The position numbers and the translations under genes are program-made. A DNA stretch of 64,000 nt from GCA-2697345 sp002697345 (GTDB lineage Bacteria; Pseudomonadota; Alphaproteobacteria; Rhodobacterales; Rhodobacteraceae): assembly GCA_943787605.1 (NCBI GenBank), contig CALSNB010000001.1, forward strand, positions 248,001 to 312,000. Direction: 5' to 3'. The notes below the pieces were generated by a model. The model was not told the DNA's origin, searched no databases, and saw only the letters and a program-made list of their open reading frames with translations. Shown piece by piece: positions 62,526 through 64,000 of this stretch (position 1 is the stretch's first letter; every line of letters begins with the position of its first letter).

Positions 62526-63428
62526 ATGAAAAAAAGACAGTTGGAATTTGATTGGGTTGATGCGTTTAGTACTCAGCCTTTTGGGGGTAACGGATGTGTG
62601 GTTGTTCATGATGCATCAGAGGTGTCAATTCAAGATAGGTTGGCGTTAGTAAAAGAGACGTCACTATCTGAATGTGCTTTTCTAGTTAATTCAAATATAG
62701 CTGACTTTGGTGTGCGCTACTACTTAGCTGAGGCAGAAATCCCTATGGCTGGTCACCCAACGATAGCAACGGTCACTTCATTGCTTAGTAGAGGGTTAGT
62801 GAAGACTACAAATGGTTCTTCTAAATTCACTCTTGAAGTTGGATCTGGTGTCCTTCCAATAGAAATAGAAACAACGGAAAAGGGTTCCCTAATTCGTATG
62901 ACTCAAATGGCTCCTAAATTTGGAAAATTTTTTAAAAAGGAAGACATTTCAAAATTGTATCATTTAGAGCCAGAAGATATTTTGATTGATCCACAAATCG
63001 TATCTACGGGGACTCCCTTTTGTATAGTGCTTTTAAAAGATAAGGACACGTTGCGGAAAGCAAAAATTAATAGTCAACATTTCAATGAATATTTTCAAAA
63101 AAATCAAAAAGAGGAAAAAGATTTGATGGAACCATTTCTCACTACTATAGGGGGGATAACGAGTAATGGTGACATATTTTCACGACTTTTAATGTGTCAG
63201 TCTGGCAATCATGAAGATCCGTTTACGGGATCTGCTACTGGCTGCATGGCAGCGTACTTATGGCGTCATGGTGTAATAGACAGCCCAAAATTTGTTGCTG
63301 AGCAAGGCCATTGGTTGGGTAGGCCAGGATCTGCCCAGGTTGAAGTGTTAGGCTTAGAAAATAATATTAGCGGTGTAAATGTAGCAGGTTATGGATATGT
63401 TTTAATGAGTGGAAGTTTGTCTTTATGA
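62526..63428 (+). CDS. PhzF family isomerase/epimerase-like protein
   Basis: 300 residues of the DapF-like PhzF fold. The N-terminal DWVDAFSTQPFGGNGCVVVHDA, the catalytic glutamate in SLSECAFLV (Glu49), GHPTIATVTSLLSRG and the C-terminal DPFTGSATGCMAAYLWRHG fit the family, except that the usual SET or SEC box reads SEC here. In PhzF the glutamate moves a proton of a dihydroxyanthranilate; most relatives are uncharacterised and unconnected with phenazines. No other phenazine gene is present. It follows the cupin gene and converges with the phosphatase gene. Confidence 0.87.
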   Translation: MKKRQLEFDWVDAFSTQPFGGNGCVVVHDASEVSIQDRLALVKETSLSECAFLVNSNIADFGVRYYLAEAEIPMAGHPTIATVTSLLSRGLVKTTNGSSKFTLEVGSGVLPIEIETTEKGSLIRMTQMAPKFGKFFKKEDISKLYHLEPEDILIDPQIVSTGTPFCIVLLKDKDTLRKAKINSQHFNEYFQKNQKEEKDLMEPFLTTIGGITSNGDIFSRLLMCQSGNHEDPFTGSATGCMAAYLWRHGVIDSPKFVAEQGHWLGRPGSAQVEVLGLENNISGVNVAGYGYVLMSGSLSL

Positions 63429-63479
63429 AGATCTTATTTTATCTTTTTCATAGAAATAACTAAAGATCTTTCTTAATAG

Positions 63480-63999
63480 TTACTTTTTTTCAAGTTGCTG
63501 TCTGCCTTGCTCTGTTAGTGTCCAACATTTACGACCTTCGAATACAACTGGTGTTAATTCTCTGCCGTATGCGGCGCCACCATCAAGATCAATCCGATTG
63601 CCAAAGTGCGTAGGTTTATCAAGTGCCATATGCCCGTGTACAATTAAAGGGCCATGATCTGTGGTATCTTCAATAAATCCTTCACGGATCCATAATAAGT
63701 CGTTTTCTTCTTGGGATTCTAAAGGAACACCTGGCCTAATCCCGGCATGAACGAAGGCCAAATCAGATGTTTGGTACATTAAGTCAAGTGAGTTTAAAAA
63801 GTTCAAGTGAGTTTCAGGTATTTTTTTGCGTGCCTCAGCATGAATCTCACCACTTCGACGTGTGTCATCCAAGGTAATGCCATAAGATAATAGGGTTGTC
63901 GCACCACCCATTCGGGGGTGCAACCAATGAAGCCCGTGAAATAAATGAGGATCATGAATAGGTTGAGATCTTAAATACCACGAAAACATTCTGTCATGA
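63480..63999 (-). CDS. Metallophosphoesterase, PP1/PP2A-like serine/threonine phosphatase, partial
   Basis: The frame runs off the right end of the window, so about 173 C-terminal residues are visible. The first residues in view, HDRMF, are the end of a GNHD-type metal motif. HAGIRPGVPLES and IVHGHMALDKPTHF supply further metal histidines, and RIDLDGGAAYGREL matches the C-terminal IDTGAxxGGxL of bacterial PrpA/PrpB-like phosphatases. The ATG near 63989 lies within the protein and is not the start. It would remove phosphate from proteins or small molecules; the N-terminal GDxHG motif is outside. Confidence 0.88.
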   Translation of the reverse strand, partial: HDRMFSWYLRSQPIHDPHLFHGLHWLHPRMGGATTLLSYGITLDDTRRSGEIHAEARKKIPETHLNFLNSLDLMYQTSDLAFVHAGIRPGVPLESQEENDLLWIREGFIEDTTDHGPLIVHGHMALDKPTHFGNRIDLDGGAAYGRELTPVVFEGRKCWTLTEQGRQQLEKK

Positions 64000-64000
64000 T

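Noticed and set aside
62526..63428. Calling a phenazine biosynthesis locus from the PhzF-family gene
   Set aside because: No other phz gene is near; most PhzF-family proteins have no link to phenazines.
1..64000. CRISPR arrays, insertion sequences, prophage genes, rRNA
   Set aside because: I found no regularly spaced repeats, transposase or integrase motifs, phage structural genes or rRNA signatures on either strand.

Overview
The window looks like a chromosomal stretch of an AT-rich, free-living alphaproteobacterium, probably marine and possibly Rhodobacterales-like. Four things suggest this: the low GC throughout, a DUF1127 micro-protein, a DUF2256 protein, and a complete hut operon that uses the formimidoylglutamate deiminase (HutF) route. 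I cannot fix the genus from sequence alone. Genes are densely packed with many 4-bp overlaps. I see no phage, IS element or CRISPR array. Nearly everything is catabolic, oxidative or transport related.

Layout. 1-370: 3' end of an aspartate aminotransferase-like gene. 397-4902 (minus): MmgE/PrpD protein, D-2-hydroxyacid dehydrogenase, D-amino acid/sarcosine oxidase-like flavoprotein and an arylformamidase-like hydrolase. 5032-11696 (plus): small barrel protein, DinB protein, flavin monooxygenase, hydantoinase/oxoprolinase-type subunits A and B, and a GntR/FCD regulator. 11709-12383 (minus): isochorismatase-fold amidase. 12574-17918 (plus): complete polyamine-type ABC transporter and an M24-fold protein. 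Together, 397-17918 reads as one programme for importing and dismantling a cationic or cyclic N-compound; a hydantoin or N-carbamoyl amino acid is a possible intermediate.

17971-25308 is a complete histidine utilisation locus. hutF-hutC and hutI-hutH-hutG-hutU diverge from an 80-bp region whose palindrome closely resembles the HutC operator and sits on both predicted promoters.

25352-36755 is mixed: AEC, EamA and MFS transporters, PhyH and TauD dioxygenases, an AhpD-like protein, a GST, an HD-domain protein, tRNA-Arg(UCG), a decayed aldehyde dehydrogenase beside that tRNA, an epoxide hydrolase, small membrane proteins and a nitronate monooxygenase-like protein.

36999-44066 holds an NTF2-like protein, a small membrane protein, a CIA30-family protein and the strangest object in the window. 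This is an exported protein of about 1,860 residues, with a peptidoglycan-binding-like segment and five diverged helical repeats, split into two frames by one extra T. A second gene, an iron/2-oxoglutarate oxygenase at 57997-58945, is split by the same kind of +1 shift at a TTT codon.

44073-63999 is an oxidative-metabolism region: FAD oxidase, HpaB-type monooxygenase with a MarR regulator, class IV aminotransferase, CPBP protease-like protein, acyl-CoA ligase, Gfo/Idh oxidoreductase, EamA transporter, DUF1127 protein with a clear terminator, SDR, luciferase-like monooxygenase, IlvD/Edd sugar-acid dehydratase, 2OG oxygenases, lactonase-like MBL hydrolase, cytochrome P450, cupin and PhzF protein. 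It ends with a metallophosphoesterase cut by the window edge. All assignments are by eye from motifs; no database search was run.
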